Of a DNA stretch of 64,000 nucleotides, positions 45,528 to 59,400 are shown one piece after another. Both the position numbers and the translations under genes were made by a program. Under the pieces are notes generated by a model, which saw only the letters and a list, made by a program, of their open reading frames with translations, was not told the origin of the DNA and did no database searches. Origin of the DNA: Saccoglossus kowalevskii (Eukaryota; Hemichordata; Enteropneusta; Harrimaniidae); assembly GCF_000003605.2 (NCBI RefSeq), contig NW_003149765.1, positions 124,955 through 188,954 of the forward strand, read 5' to 3'. Within the stretch, counting starts at the first letter, position 1. Every line of letters begins with the position of its first letter.

Positions 45528-48500
45528 TCATGCTGTAATGTCTTCTGTTTTCACAACTTTATCATTTATAAATCTGCTGCACTTTATGTCTTTTTCCCGT
45601 ATGACTTTTTTCTTCAGTAAATAACGAGCAAGAAGAACCTTAATGAGCTACAGAATGTGAGAGCACGGTTATGAAGAAAGTTAGTTGGCTATAATAAACT
45701 GCATTTATATAAACGATGTGAAAGTTCATATAACTTTCGTATCTATAAACAATATTTCAAAAAGTTTGAAGTGTTCGTTACGATATCCTACCTGCTTATA
45801 TTTCAAAATCTGGTTCTCTGTAGTCCTGAACAATGTAAACTGTAGGATGTAATGATGTAATTGTTAGTCAGTTACTACCGAATTTGTTCAATGTTTATGT
45901 TTGATACAATTCAGATGCCAGATTGACATGATGGTGAACGAATGTAGACTATGTCGATGACTGAAAGGCATCCTCGGTCTTTGATTCATTTCGGGACGTA
46001 TTTCAAATGCAAATAATATATTGTCATTAACGAATACACGTATACGAGTATGCTATTAAATCAAAAGAATAAGTGAAGCCCCGAGTAGTAGCATAAATAA
46101 GTAGTCACCTCGATGTCTGTATTCGTCGCCAGCTCAGTTGAAGTCACCCCTTTAGTACAACACCTGAATAGTCGTTTAAATGATTTGGCAGATGGTATAA
46201 TATTGTATGGTGCTGGTAGTACTGGAGCACAGATGTACTTCATCCACATCTTTGTGCGAAGAAATTTCCACTCTATATCGATATTTTCCTAAACAGAATA
46301 TTAACATTTTATTAACAGGTTACTGGCAATAATCCTGCCAATAAAATAGCGATATGCTATTAAATATATTATTTAATTATACTCACTCTCATCCGTGTGT
46401 ACGTGTCAGACATCATAGCAATACATATATTAAGCAGCATCAACATACATAGAGTTCCAAACATGGTAAACAGCAAAACACCCGTCCATTTGAACATAAA
46501 ATTAGCATAAGCCGGGAGGTTGTAATCAGGAGTGGCATCAATGTTTAGTTCGTCAGTTGGATCACCGCCAAATATTGTAAGGATCAAAGACGTTATTGAT
46601 GATTCTAAACTTTAAAAACGAAAGTACTTTGTGTTATTTCTGTAAATCATATTAGTTTAATACAGGATTGCTGTGACTGATTTATTAAAATAATCGTCTT
46701 ACAGTGGTTGCAGCTTTTATCTGTTATTTTTCTGTTTTTATTATGTCTAAAAGCTTAATATACAATTTGTCAATTTAAAAAACATTTTGGCCAATCAATC
46801 AAATTATGAATTATTGAATAAAATAAAATCAACAATTATCATTATCAATTTTATTTTCAATTTTCAATGTATACTTCTATACCGCATACTACTTTGAGGT
46901 CACATTTATTTATTATGCGTTTATTGATGGAATTGTTTCAATTTGCTACAAATATGTAATAATTGGTTGTATTATATCGACGTCGGTAAGATCACGACTG
47001 ATCCAACTCATGTATACACCTATTTGTCTATATCTTGGCTTCATTCAAATATTAGTAAATTTTGTTTTTGAATGAAATAACAAACAGATAATTCATCATT
47101 CATATATATCATCACAGACTGCATGTTATACTAAAAACATGTAAATCTATGATTAATTTATCAGATTAAACCACAAATGTTACGTTCCCATAATGGCCAT
47201 TTTGTGTACGAAATTAGAACAATGTATATTTGCTTATGCATAACCGAGACCCAACTATTGCTGGATTGTTGTTTTAGCATGTTTAACTGTTAAAATAACC
47301 ACCAGCCGAAACTAATGTGTGTGATTATGCGTTATATGATTTGTGAAACAAAATGACCTGCATGAAGGCCTCATATATGTAAATGGAATCCACATCAACC
47401 CATGACATTTATGAATTTTTAGCAGAAAGCAGCCGCTATTTTGCCATCTTGCATTGGATTATGAACCGAATATGAATAAATGTTTACCAAGACGTATGAT
47501 ATATCAGTCCGAGAGTGGCACTAGGATGGCATACAATAAAACATAATGTTGACCATTTTGAGTATAATGTACAAAAACGATTTACCCTATGTTCCTCTAT
47601 TGTCTAATGCGTGTACCGAGTATAAAATCTGTCAACAAACGACTGAGATCTTGTTTTTAAATTCTTGATTTTATGAATTAATAGTGGTCATATTGAATAT
47701 TGAACACAAAACAATTGCACGTGCATATGTATCCGCAGATGTAGTATGAATGTGCGTAAATAGAACGTAAGGATACAGACAGACCAGTGAATGAACAAAG
47801 GGCTAATTAATTTATAAGGACCCAACAAGATATTTGTTTCTGGTCAAAAATGTGATATGAATTTTTACTGATTCACTTTTTTCTTGCATGGGTATGATAC
47901 ACTAGTGTGAATACATGTAATTTATATGTAATTAATGACCAAATTAGCAGATACAATTGCATAACATCAATAATTTAAAGTTTTTGTTTGAGTAACCTGC
48001 AATCTGATTACAACCAAATATCGTTTCTATATATATAGTTATTTTTTCTCTATTTATAAATAATGTGGTTTTAATTGCTTATGTATTGGTGGCCCTAACA
48101 GTTGAGGCGACCATTCTCCCAGTTACCATATTGACAATTCTCTCAAAGATTTCACGAAATCTGTCAATAGTTTACACATTTTGGTTTATACACCTGAAGT
48201 CCCAGACAAAGCAATAGAAAAATGAAATTTGCATGTCGACTCCGACACAATCATAACATTCTTAGTAAAGGAATAATTTATCCCATAGTTGGATCATAAA
48301 AAAGAGCATTTTGCCTGTCACCTTATCCTCGATCTTGCGTACTACGTGTTGCATTTTTTTCACTACACTCTACAGTTTTGTGGAAAAAACTCAAAAATCG
48401 ATCGTACCATCATCAGCTATATTGCAGTTGGTAAGTGAAATGGGAATGGAATATAGATTAAAGTAGTTATAATTTAATTTTTACATGCAGCTGATAACAC

Positions 48501-51500
48501 TATAAGCCTTGCCATGAGTCACATATGTTTCATTGCTCACATTGTTTTGTAGTCTAGTTAAAAAAATACCATCATTCAGAATGTCAAAAGATATTTCGCA
48601 ATTCTTTTTTAAAATTACGTGACCAAGGTTCATTAGGTTGAGTTAATATACGCATGCAATTAATATCGCTTACAAAAATAACACCATTAAGCTTTGCGAG
48701 AAATATATAACTTACATCGACATAAATCGTTCTTGGTAGGTAAACAAAGACTGCAGTTGTAGTAATTACTAAATCATGTAACGCCAGTATTCATTGTTCG
48801 TTCATATCAATAATGTGTTACATGATTTGACCCCGATTATTTATACAAATGTTTTGAGTGGATAATATAATCACAATTTTTAAACATAACCATGTGAGTA
48901 TACACCCTAATTTTTTTGTTGTATCGTTCATTACTGGAAAGACGTAGGTCATATTATGTTAAGAAAAGATAAATAAGAAAATCATAAAATATCTAAATAA
49001 TATAAATATGTGTGTTGTAATCAAAGTCACTAATAAAACCAAATACTTCTTGGCAGTAGGCAAGAAAAGTTGCAAATGACATTATTGACAACCTTGTTCA
49101 CTAAACATAGTGTTGATCACCTTGGCGCAATGCTCAACAATCGCCACTAGTCTACCTATTTATAGAAATGAGTTGTTCATTCCAAACAGCAATAATTCTA
49201 AAATAGGTATACCCTTTCGACAAATGCAAAGCTTTGTTGTGTTTTATGTTTCTTGTTTATGTGTTATGTGTTACTGTCCGAAATCGTATGTTGAAAATAA
49301 TTATGTTCACATAAAATATTTAATGAGACAAAAAATCGTGGCGTTATGTCGAGAGTGAAACACAAATTTGACATTCATGAACGTATGATGTTTCTGACTA
49401 CGTAAACAATCATATTAACCAGACTCTCGTTGATAACAAATCGGCGTGGTTTAAACAGAATAGTTTCCTTTTAGAAAAAAAATGTTTTGCTTTGATCGCT
49501 TTAATATTAAACATATGCGTCGGTCTGAATGATTTCTGTGCCGTTATAAAATCCAAAACCGTGTTAAGCTTCCCAGTCTGGCAATTGCAATTGTTTGTTC
49601 GCCCGCGCTTTTTTGCGCCTAAAAAACTCGCTCGAACCAGTATATCCGCGTACCCGAAACCATTGCCGTATTACGGAAACAGACATTCGTACTACAAGTA
49701 TAGAGATTTTCGACATTTGCAAAACGCCTAATAGAATTATTGTCACGACCAAATATTGTGCAAAATCGGGCGCCAAACTCTTATGTCAACTGTCCTTCTC
49801 TGTTTCGAGGATGCATTACACTCATGAATTCGCGATGCATACCACAATAAAAATGTACTGTATATACTTACAGGTTGAATGCATTGTCTGGAACACCTTC
49901 ATACAGATAATAGAACCCAATTGCAAACGCTAACACAACATACACGAAGGTCACGAGAAATTTTATAACGTCATCTTTCATTGCAGTGAACAATAGGAGC
50001 ACGGAACCAAGGTAATTTGTAAGGTAGATGTGTTCTAAGAAGCGTAGACAAGCTAGAGTCAGCGCCAGTGCTGTTGAATTGATCCAAAACACTTGCAGAG
50101 CATCTTCGACGTCAAGTACACTGTTCATAATCCATAATAAAATGTCTATTCCAAATGACATAAAAACTATTATATCAAGATGATTCCATAAGTTCATTAC
50201 ATACTTGTTGAATCCTTCAGTCATTAGCTCTACGACCTCTGCCCAAATATACGCAACGTCGTATATTAATAGAAATACGAGTAGAATTTTCACCTCATAA
50301 TTTAATTGGACGTTTGGATCTGTTTTGACATCTAAGATTATAATGAGCACGAGAAAGAGTAAATATGACGTCATTTTCGTGAAATATTTGGCTTTCGGAT
50401 TATCGATTATTTTTGCTACAGTGCAGTCTGGTGCTATGATATAAATAATTGCTAACACAGGTAGCAAAGCTACATACATTAACACACAGTACGCGACATA
50501 TAGTAACCACCAGCAGTTGTTAGTATGTTTCTCCTTCCACGATGGTTGACCAAATTTCCAGATTTTCTTCATAATCTTCTGGGTTTTGTAATGTGCAACG
50601 AACTGTAGAACACATAGTAAGTGGTGAGTGAGGAATGGGTGATATTACACTAACTAAAAAAGTAATTGAATAAATAAACGCTCTAGTAATTTATACTAGG
50701 ATACTATATTGTTTTGGGAATTACATACTACAATCATAAAAGGAAGGCAACCAATGCAAACAATGATCTATTCAGATTAAGTTCGATGCTAATTCCAATT
50801 TTAGATTTCAATATTGTTTTTAATATTTTACCTCTTTATGACAGCTCTCTATGGCTTTACTAATAATAGCTTCTTTATCTGGAAGTGTAATTGCCAAAAC
50901 ACCAATATCCTTTCCAGTCAGAAGAGTGTAGACTTCTTTCATATCTTCGCAACAGTCAAGCAAATCCAATGAATATTGGAAAGCTTTTTTTCTTACCTTC
51001 TCATAGTTTTCCTGTTTTGTTGTATAAATTATAATGTGCATAGTTTGGAATGATTTGAAAATGACAAAAAAATTGTAATTGTTGTACAATTCACAATTGA
51101 TATTCAATTCTGACGTATGTCACGCCATGGACATGTAATCGCTGTTGTAAATATTTTAATGACTTATTGAATTGTTAAATAACAAATACCCACTGTCATA
51201 ACTAAATTAACTAGCTTTGTTTGTGTTATTTGATTTGCATGTAATTAAAATCTTACGTCTGTCACGCCTTTAATATCTTTTGCAAGATCAAAACAAGTCA
51301 TTAGTGGGTCACTGTTGGCTGCACTCAGGTAAGCAGGTGATGTTAGAGCTTTATATGTTTCGAACATTTTATCATAGTCCAATATGTTTCTTTGCTCTAC
51401 AAAAGAGTAATTCATTATGTTTATGGAATATTAGGCACGTCCATTGCCATTAGACATGTATCTTTCAGTGAATGACATTCGTCTACAGCCATATAACTAT

Positions 51501-52007
51501 AGTTTGTGTCCACTTACTCTTGAACTTGGATGGTCTCGTGATTGGCTTAGCTCCTTTGTTTAGAAGGAGATTGATCATGTGATAATCGTTATTTTTTGCC
51601 GCTATTTGCATTGCCGTTATTGGTTGTTTTTTCCGTCGACCTACGCAGTTGATGTTGACCTCGTCATTCTGTAAGTATTAGCAAAATAGAATGGTGCAAA
51701 ATTACCCTCAATGTCAATGGAAATGTCCGACTAGTCAGTCTCGTTCATCATCATTAGGTTAAAATGGTATACAATACGTATTATTTCCCATCAATCAGAT
51801 TCACATCATCGTGTAACAAAACAGTAAGTATGTGTAAATATGCACAGTATGTGTATTTACCTCCAGGAATAATGCAACTGCATCTAGATCTCCGCGTTGA
51901 ACGGCTGAAATAAATTCTGTTTCATTTTTTGTTAATGCCTTGTTAGTTCTGTCTTGCATGAAATAGTTCCATTCTGCTCTGGTCAACTCATAACTTATTG
52001 TAGCCAT
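45528..52007 (-). CDS. TRPC-like cation channel, gene D (9 exons, about 639 aa)
   Basis: Predicted TRPC-family membrane cation channel of the B/D/E subfamily. Exons in reading order: 51861-52007, 51518-51668, 51257-51396, 50832-51011, 49872-50602, 46387-46609, 46109-46288, 45792-45839, 45528-45647. Frame closes at TGA. Start [16 protein letters not shown]; two ankyrin repeats ([20 protein letters not shown]); TRP_2 ([33 protein letters not shown]). S1-S5 begin [15 protein letters not shown]. Pore and S6: [29 protein letters not shown], without the outer-loop glycosylation sequon of A-C. TRP box [11 protein letters not shown], then [10 protein letters not shown]. Tail [16 protein letters not shown], very basic. 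Oddities: FWINSTAL replaces FWITWTAL before S4, and TCFDLA replaces TSMDLA in TRP_2. Intron 5 is 3.3 kb. Its exon 6 acceptor (TTTTTAAAG) has a short pyrimidine tract, so that junction is the least sure. Confidence 0.9.
46610..49871 (-). other. Gene D intron 5
   Basis: A 3.26-kb intron, by far the longest in gene D. Genes B and E have 0.5-kb introns at the same place, so this one has grown by insertion. Sequence is AT-rich except for a less AT-rich patch near 49560-49760. No recognised element or gene. Confidence 0.55.
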
Positions 52008-55000
52008 GGTAGCTGAAAGTAGAATAGGTAAAGTAGAATAATTGTTAACTGTGTTATTTGTAGCCGTACTCTACATACCCGTACATTCTGATAACAAATA
52101 TGATCATCACATTACAACATGCAACAAGTGATTCAAATTCCCGATAATGAAATGCGGCTCACCATTGAAAGCAGAGGAGCTTCTATACAGGCTAACACTC
52201 ACTATCCAAATAGCTTTTAGTGAACAGTGATCAGATATACGTGCATACATGAAACATTAAAATGATGTAAATGCTTCTCGTTATGTTTGCAAGGTCATAT
52301 TTTTGTACAGGTAGTATAAGAACAAGTTTGCATTAGCTGTTCAAAATATATATAATTTATAATGCCATATATATGCATCCAGTGTACATAGTTTTATTAT
52401 CAAACATAGTGTTCTTAAATAAATTGTATGATATGATTAGCAAGATACACCCGATTTCAATGGAAACTCAACAGTAACTATATTGTGGTATTGTATTTCT
52501 TTTGCCAATATATATCACGTATAAGTTATAGATGCTTGTTCGTGGGCACTCTCAGTGTTTTTTTTTGCTTTTCTTACCCAGACAGTCTTGGCTAGATAGT
52601 GTTGAAATTTCGGAGCATTGTCACTGCTGAAACCTGCCCAAAAATGGATTTTAAAATATAGGGAATCGAGGCACGCGTAGTTTATTAAAAGTCCCGAAAG
52701 TTTGTTTACGTTGCTGTTTGATTGACAAGTCACTGTTGATGTTATATGCAAATGAGTTGCTGGCCTCAGTTACGTTGCGGCGATGTGTAACTTCCTGTCC
52801 GCGACTCTGTTTAACTTACCTCAAGCGCTATCAACTAGTCTTGCAAACTACAAAAAATGACAAGACGTAGACACTTCCAGCATGCAAGCGGAATATAAAA
52901 AACATACAGTTATAAATGATAAGTAAACTTGTTCACTCTTATCTCGCAACATATGTCGACAAATTGTAGCCTGGCAGCTTCCAGTGGAGTACTGGCATTA
53001 TAAAACTGACTAATTATACATTTGTCGTTTCGCTGTAACGATCACCGTGTGGATAGTTACCTTAATCAGAAACCCCCTTGTCAGCTAGCATGCATCTGTA
53101 GCGATGACGCAATGTAAGTTGTACGGCCGTGCTCGGCGACCTCTGGTACTATGGCACTCTATGAATGAGGTATTTCCAGAGGTCAGGGTTCGTTTTAATT
53201 TTTATCGACCCGTCTAGTCTGCTCAATTTACAATAGCTGTCTTCCATTTCGACTTTTTCTTACCGGTGTTTGAGCGATTGAGTACAAAATCTGTAAATAG
53301 CCGTTGTGTAGCAAAATATTACGGTCCATTTCAACCTGGTCATCTAACTTCGCACGGTCCATTTCACTGCGTCATACAGAGTATTTTTTAAAGGTTTGAG
53401 GAAAGGTAAATTTAGACCCAACCCACCCAATGGGAGTCGCTATGTTTGTATAACTGTATGAATATCTCATCGGATTTACGTAATCCTTTGTGTCCCTCCC
53501 TCAGTGGAAATGATAACACGACGCCATGACAGTTTTCATGCAAGGTTTTTACTCCGCGGACGATTTTACGTCCGTTTCCCTAGTATTGTAAATATTTTTT
53601 TTTAATCTGACGATTGAACATCAGCAAGCGTCGGTGTATGATGGATTTTGGCATGTCGTCGTGATGCAATAGCCATTTTTGTGTACGATTAACGTCACTT
53701 TCATAAAACGGCCATTATCTCCGTTCGTGTTTTCTGGTTGGTCAGAGAGATAGAAAATTAATTAGCGCCCACAGTTTCTGTCAGTTTGTCTTGACATTTT
53801 CACACTATTTTGACAGCGTCTCTACGAACAAAAGGACGTCTGGGCTTATTTTTAAAGCTTCCATGGTAAACTGAAAAACACAAGTGGAGATAATGGCTAA
53901 TTTGCATAAACCATTCACTCAGTAAGAAGTTTGCTAATGCTCATATTAGCAAATGGCTGTAACAGTTTGTAACAAATTAAAACCTATTATCGTTTTGTGA
54001 AAATTTAAATATAGTGCATACTATGGAGATCCCGTCATTACTTTTTTTCACCAAGTTTCTTTTTGATTATTTATGTACAGCCTTGCTAAATCTTGCTAAT
54101 CATTCAAAAGAGAGAATGTTTGTATCAGTTTTCTATATTTTAAAATCGTCTTTTGAGTATGTTCCACTATTCATAATGCTGTGAAATTTTAACAGTCTAT
54201 AGCCAAGACTGTTCGGATAATAAAAAGCAAAAAAAAAAGAAAGAAAATTCACTCGCAAGTGCCCACGAACCTGCATCTATACCTTAATGAACTATTCACT
54301 GTTAACTCAGATATAACGTATAGTTTTGATAACAATTGTGTATCAATGTTTTTACTCCGATTGATATATAATCTATATATGAGATGCATTTTCAAATCAT
54401 GCATGGAATAACAACATGTACCATAGTTAATTGGTGATTAGTGCCAGAGTAAGATTATTTCTTTCCATTGAATTGAAACACAACACGAAGTACGAAAAAC
54501 AGGATAAAGAAATTTGAAAAAAATTATTGAATGCAACACGTCCCTGATGAATCTACGTTCACTACAACTGCTTTCACTTGCAATTCTAGAAACTCTTGGC
54601 ATTTTATTATGTCGTTGACGTGCGTACAAACGTGTGTGGAAACGATCGTTTTTTTCGCAGAACAAAGGTGAGCGTAATATATTTCCTATGTCTAGAAATT
54701 TCTGCACTCTCAAACGATACTAGTATCATACAATTAAAAAAATGGCTGTCTCGCCTGCAGAAGACGCGAAAGTAAACTCTCCACGGAGCAGTGTCTGCAT
54801 CACAACCCTCATGACTCACCCATGGAAAACGACAATATATTTACTAAAGCATAAATTTAATTATTGTCTATAAACACATATCAAGTTTTCCCTTTATAAC
54901 GTATTTTCATGTGATGTGAAAAATTAGATTTCTCACACTCATTTGGGATCTTTTTTTTTTCTGTTAAGCCCAATGTAACTTAAAGTAACACTTTTAATTT

Positions 55001-56441
55001 GTCCCATCACTACATACTCTGCTATCGCCGTTGCATAATGAGGTCCGTCGATTGGTAATGGAATTTAAATTTAAATATAACGTGTACAAAAAGCGGGCAC
55101 CTAATAATAAATGACACGTATAGCTATTATTACACACTCGTTGCAGGTTATTGCTTATTTATGCATTTCGAGGTGCATGGATCAGAGGTCGCGAGTGTTT
55201 GTAGCCAAAACGACCTAAACGCATGTAATCAGAAAATGCACCACTTGCTCCTCATCCTATAGACGTAAACGTGGTAACAGAATGCGCCATTTTATGTTTT
55301 TAGAGTAATAGACATTGTTTTTAGCATTGCAAAGGGTAATGTCACCATCATTATGTTCATTCATAAGACCACAATGGAGTTGAATAATCTAACGACTAGT
55401 GATGTGTTTGTTCACTAATTCGGTATCACTAGAATATTACCGTATTCTTATTTTAAACTGGTTATGCTAAATAAATAAATGAATGAATACATTATTTGCC
55501 TGATGCAGAAATAATTGCAATTGTTTATCACAAAGTATTTTCTAGAGAATAGATGGGTTACCAACATACATTCACATAATCAGGATTATCAAAAATATAT
55601 GGTAAAATTCTCAACAAAGTATATAATTTCTCTCTAATACGATATAAACATACAGGTCATCTTTTTCAACGACATAATAAATAGTGTTAAGTACTTTAAA
55701 CATATACTGCCACTTATCTAAGATATTACCTATTACATTAGTGAGACTGAGAAATGAATAAAAATGAGGGCAAAATAAAGTTGCAGTAGATATATAATAT
55801 ACTTACGCATATTGTTGTTTTCTCGTTTATTGCAATGCACATATTTAATTGATCCATTGAATGGCTCTGGGAATACACTATATACATATCAATTGCAAAT
55901 TCAATTTCTAGGACTGTCTTCATTGATTAAAGTCTTTAAATATACTATCAATTGCCTAATGACTAATATTTTATGATTGGTAGTGTTGTATAAACACATC
56001 ATTTCATAAAGAATTAAATAAAATTACAAACCATAGGATTAACATGAAATGCAAAACTTTCACGTAATTGTACACATGTTAATTTTTCAAAAACGTACAA
56101 AAGTACATGTGTACAAATCTTTCTATTCAGTATAGTTATTTAACTCTGTAAATGGTTACTGAGAGTGTTGATTTCTGATGAAATAATTATATGCCCAAAT
56201 TTCTTTATATGAAACAATGGCAAGCATGAAGTGCTTTGAAGTAATTAATAATTATTTAAGCGATAATACTTCATATATAAATATACATTTTTAACAAAAA
56301 TATGCAAACATTAAAACAGTATTTTGTCTAATCACACTATTTTTATAACTTTATCATACACAGAATGATACTAATCAATTACCGACTCCAAAAATACAAA
56401 CATATGCCACACAAATCATATTGCATAATAGTGTTACACAA
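52008..56441. other. Intergenic region between genes D and E
   Basis: Holds the weak upstream block of D (52295-52352) and a 1.75-kb element with long inverted ends (52529-54279). The remainder up to the 3' end of E is AT-rich with no supported gene. Confidence 0.5.
52529..54279. mobile_element. DNA element with ~140-bp terminal inverted repeats, no transposase
   Basis: The left end TAGATGCTTGTTCGTGGGCA, then ACAGTCTTGGCTA, AAATTTCGGAGCATT and ATTTTAAAATATAG (52529-52670), is matched in reverse at the right end: TAGATGCAGGTTCGTGGGCA, ACAGTCTTGGCTA, AAATTTCACAGCATT, ATTTTAAAATATAG (about 54140-54279). TA flanks both ends. The interior shows no transposase-like frame. It looks like a non-autonomous element mobilised by a TA-targeting transposase. 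Flanks and ends were set by eye. Confidence 0.82.
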
Positions 56442-59400
56442 TCATGCTGTATCTCCTGCTGTCATATCTGTATCATCAGTAGCTTGACTGCACTCTATAT
56501 CTTCCTCCTTTATAATCTCTTTCATCAGTAAATAACGAACTAGAAGAACATTAATGAGCTACAAAACAGAACAGTTATACAAATGTTTAGTTAACGAAAA
56601 TTTGCATTCAAATAAAAGTCTCGTATGTTTGATATTATCTAATTAACATACACCTTTAAGCGACATCCTACCTGCTCGTAATGAAGAACCTGTTTCTTAT
56701 CTTCTTTCAAGGACAATGCGAGCTGTGAAGTATAATGCAAATTATGCAGTCAAGTGTTACATAATATTGTTATTACTTATGCAACATGTGTCAGATTTCA
56801 GATTGCCATGAAAGCGAAAGCATGTAGAACCAAAAGGCATTCTGGAAATTTAAATATCAGCTTTTCCATGTATAGTATTATACAAAACGAAAATCACCTC
56901 CATTTCATCATTTGTCTCCACCTCAGCTGATGTCGTCTTTTTGATACAGCTCATACAGAGTCGTTTAAATATTGAAACGTTTGGTACAATGTTGTAGGGT
57001 GCTGGTAGTACTGGCGCACTAATGTAATTCATCCAAATCTTTGCACGGAGAAATTTCCACTCAGTGTCGATATTTTCCTGAAATCAATATTACAACAATA
57101 TATATGCAGCAAACCTTTGCATTATTCTTGTAAATAAAATTATGGCATATTAACAATTAATAGGTAAAATTTAAAGATACTCACTCTCAACTGTGTGTAC
57201 GTGTCAGACATCATAGCAATACATATATTAAGTAGCACCAACATACATAGAGTACCAAACATGGTAAAGAGTAAGAAACCCATATATCTGTACATAGGAT
57301 ATGCATAATAACCCTTGGTATTGTGATCGGGCGTGGCACCAAAGTTCAGTTCTTCACTTGGATCACCGCCAAATATTGTCAGTATCAAAGAAGTTATTGA
57401 CGATTCTAAGCTGCAAAAAAAATAATGTATATTAATTGTGTATTAAGGAGCTTTAATTGACCCAAAGGCCTAATTCTACGGCGGTAAATAATGCTGAAAT
57501 AATCGACATAATTATTAATATTTTGGTTTGTTGTTTAAAGAGAGACTTCGTAAATTATGTGTATATCACAAATGTGGATATCACCAAAATCTAACCCTTT
57601 TAAACAAAATTAAATCAACACGGTCAATTATCACTTTTGGGATTTCCAACATTAACTCGCAAAAACAATATTCAATAAACATATTTTAATAGTATTAGTA
57701 TTAGAATGTAATTGTAAAAAAAAGCAAAATGTAATCACTTGTTCAGAAACACATATAACTTTACTAAGATATACGTCACAGAAAAACGACATACGTAAAC
57801 GTGGGTCAGGGTTATTGGTTATTATACAAATCTTATATAAGAACAGTAGGTTTTGTGAGGAACCGTCTTGCACTACATTTGTTACTGTAATGTATCGCTA
57901 TTATAACATAATTTATTACAGTACATATACTTACTTGTTAAAAACACTGTCTTTAACACCTTCATACAGGTAGTAGAACCCAAATGCGAACGCTAACACA
58001 ACATATATGAAGATTACCAGAAATCTGGTAACGTCCCCTTTCAGCTCAGTGAACAAGAGGAGCAGGTGGCCAAGGTAGTTGGTCAGGTACATATGTTCAA
58101 AAAAGCGTAAACAAGCTAGAGTCAGAATCAGAGCTGTCCAAGTAAACCAAAACACTTGTAGTGTGTCATCGATTTCGTCCAAACAGTTCAATAACCTCAG
58201 TGAAATGTCCGATCCAAATGACACGAAAATCAACAAGTCAATATAATTCCAATAGTTCGTGAAATATTTTTTGAATCCAATACTCTTAAGCTCCACGATC
58301 TCTGCCCAAATATATGCAGTGTCGTATATTAGTAGAAACATTAGAAGACCCACTAACATATCACTTAATGGGTCATTTGGGTTTGGGGCAATTTGGACAT
58401 TTAACACGATAATGAGTACCAGGAAAAGTAAGTATGATGTCATTTTGGTGAAATATTTGGCTTTTGGATTATCGAGTATTTTTGCCACAGTGCAGTCTGG
58501 TGATATGATATAGGCAGTTGCTAACACAGGCAGTAGAACTACATACATTAATAGGCAGTACGCAACATAGAGAAACCACCAACTCCAACTGTCAGAATGC
58601 TCTTTCCACAATGGCTGTCTATGCCTCCAGATTGTTTTCATAATCTTCTGGGTTTTGTAATGTGCGATGAACTGTAGAACAAAGGATATTTTATGTGTCT
58701 GACAATCTGAATAATCTAAAAAAAATAATTAAACCATTCAGCAGTTTATGAAAGGAAATGGTTATAAGTGTTCTACTGGAATTACGTACAGATTGCCTGG
58801 ACTATGAATAATGATTCATTGATATGTTCGATGCTTATCGTCATTTTACACTACATATCAGAAGCGTAATATTACGTTCACCTCTTTATGGCAGCTCTCT
58901 ATGGCTTTACTGATAATGGTATTTGTGTCTGGAAGTGTAGTTTCCATGCAATCAGTATCTCTCCCAGTCATAAGCGTATAGACTTCGTTCATGTCTTCAC
59001 AGCATTCAAGCCATTCCATAGAATACTTGTAAACTTTTTTCCTCATCTCCTCATAGTTTTCCTGTCATTGTAAGTAGTTTTGTGAGGTAATGCAATAACT
59101 GCCTGACTTGGCGTAACTATTCAAAGCTGAGAATGTATTATGATAAATATTAATAGACGATATGTGGTCTATCTGTAATGTAATCGCTGTCCCTTATGCA
59201 ATAGTTAAATATTAAATACCTATGGTCACTACTAAAAAGCATTGTGTGTGTTATTCAATTTCGATGTAATTAAAATCTTACGTCTGTCACGCCCTTAATA
59301 TCATTGACAAGATCCATAGAAGTCGCAAGTGGATCACTGTTAGCTGCACTCAGGTAGGCAGGTGATGTTAGAGCTTCATATGTTTCGAGCATATTATCAT

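Noticed and set aside
54438-54819. Overlapping open frames of 70-91 codons on the - strand upstream of gene D
   Set aside because: They do not resemble any channel exon or known domain and lack splice context.
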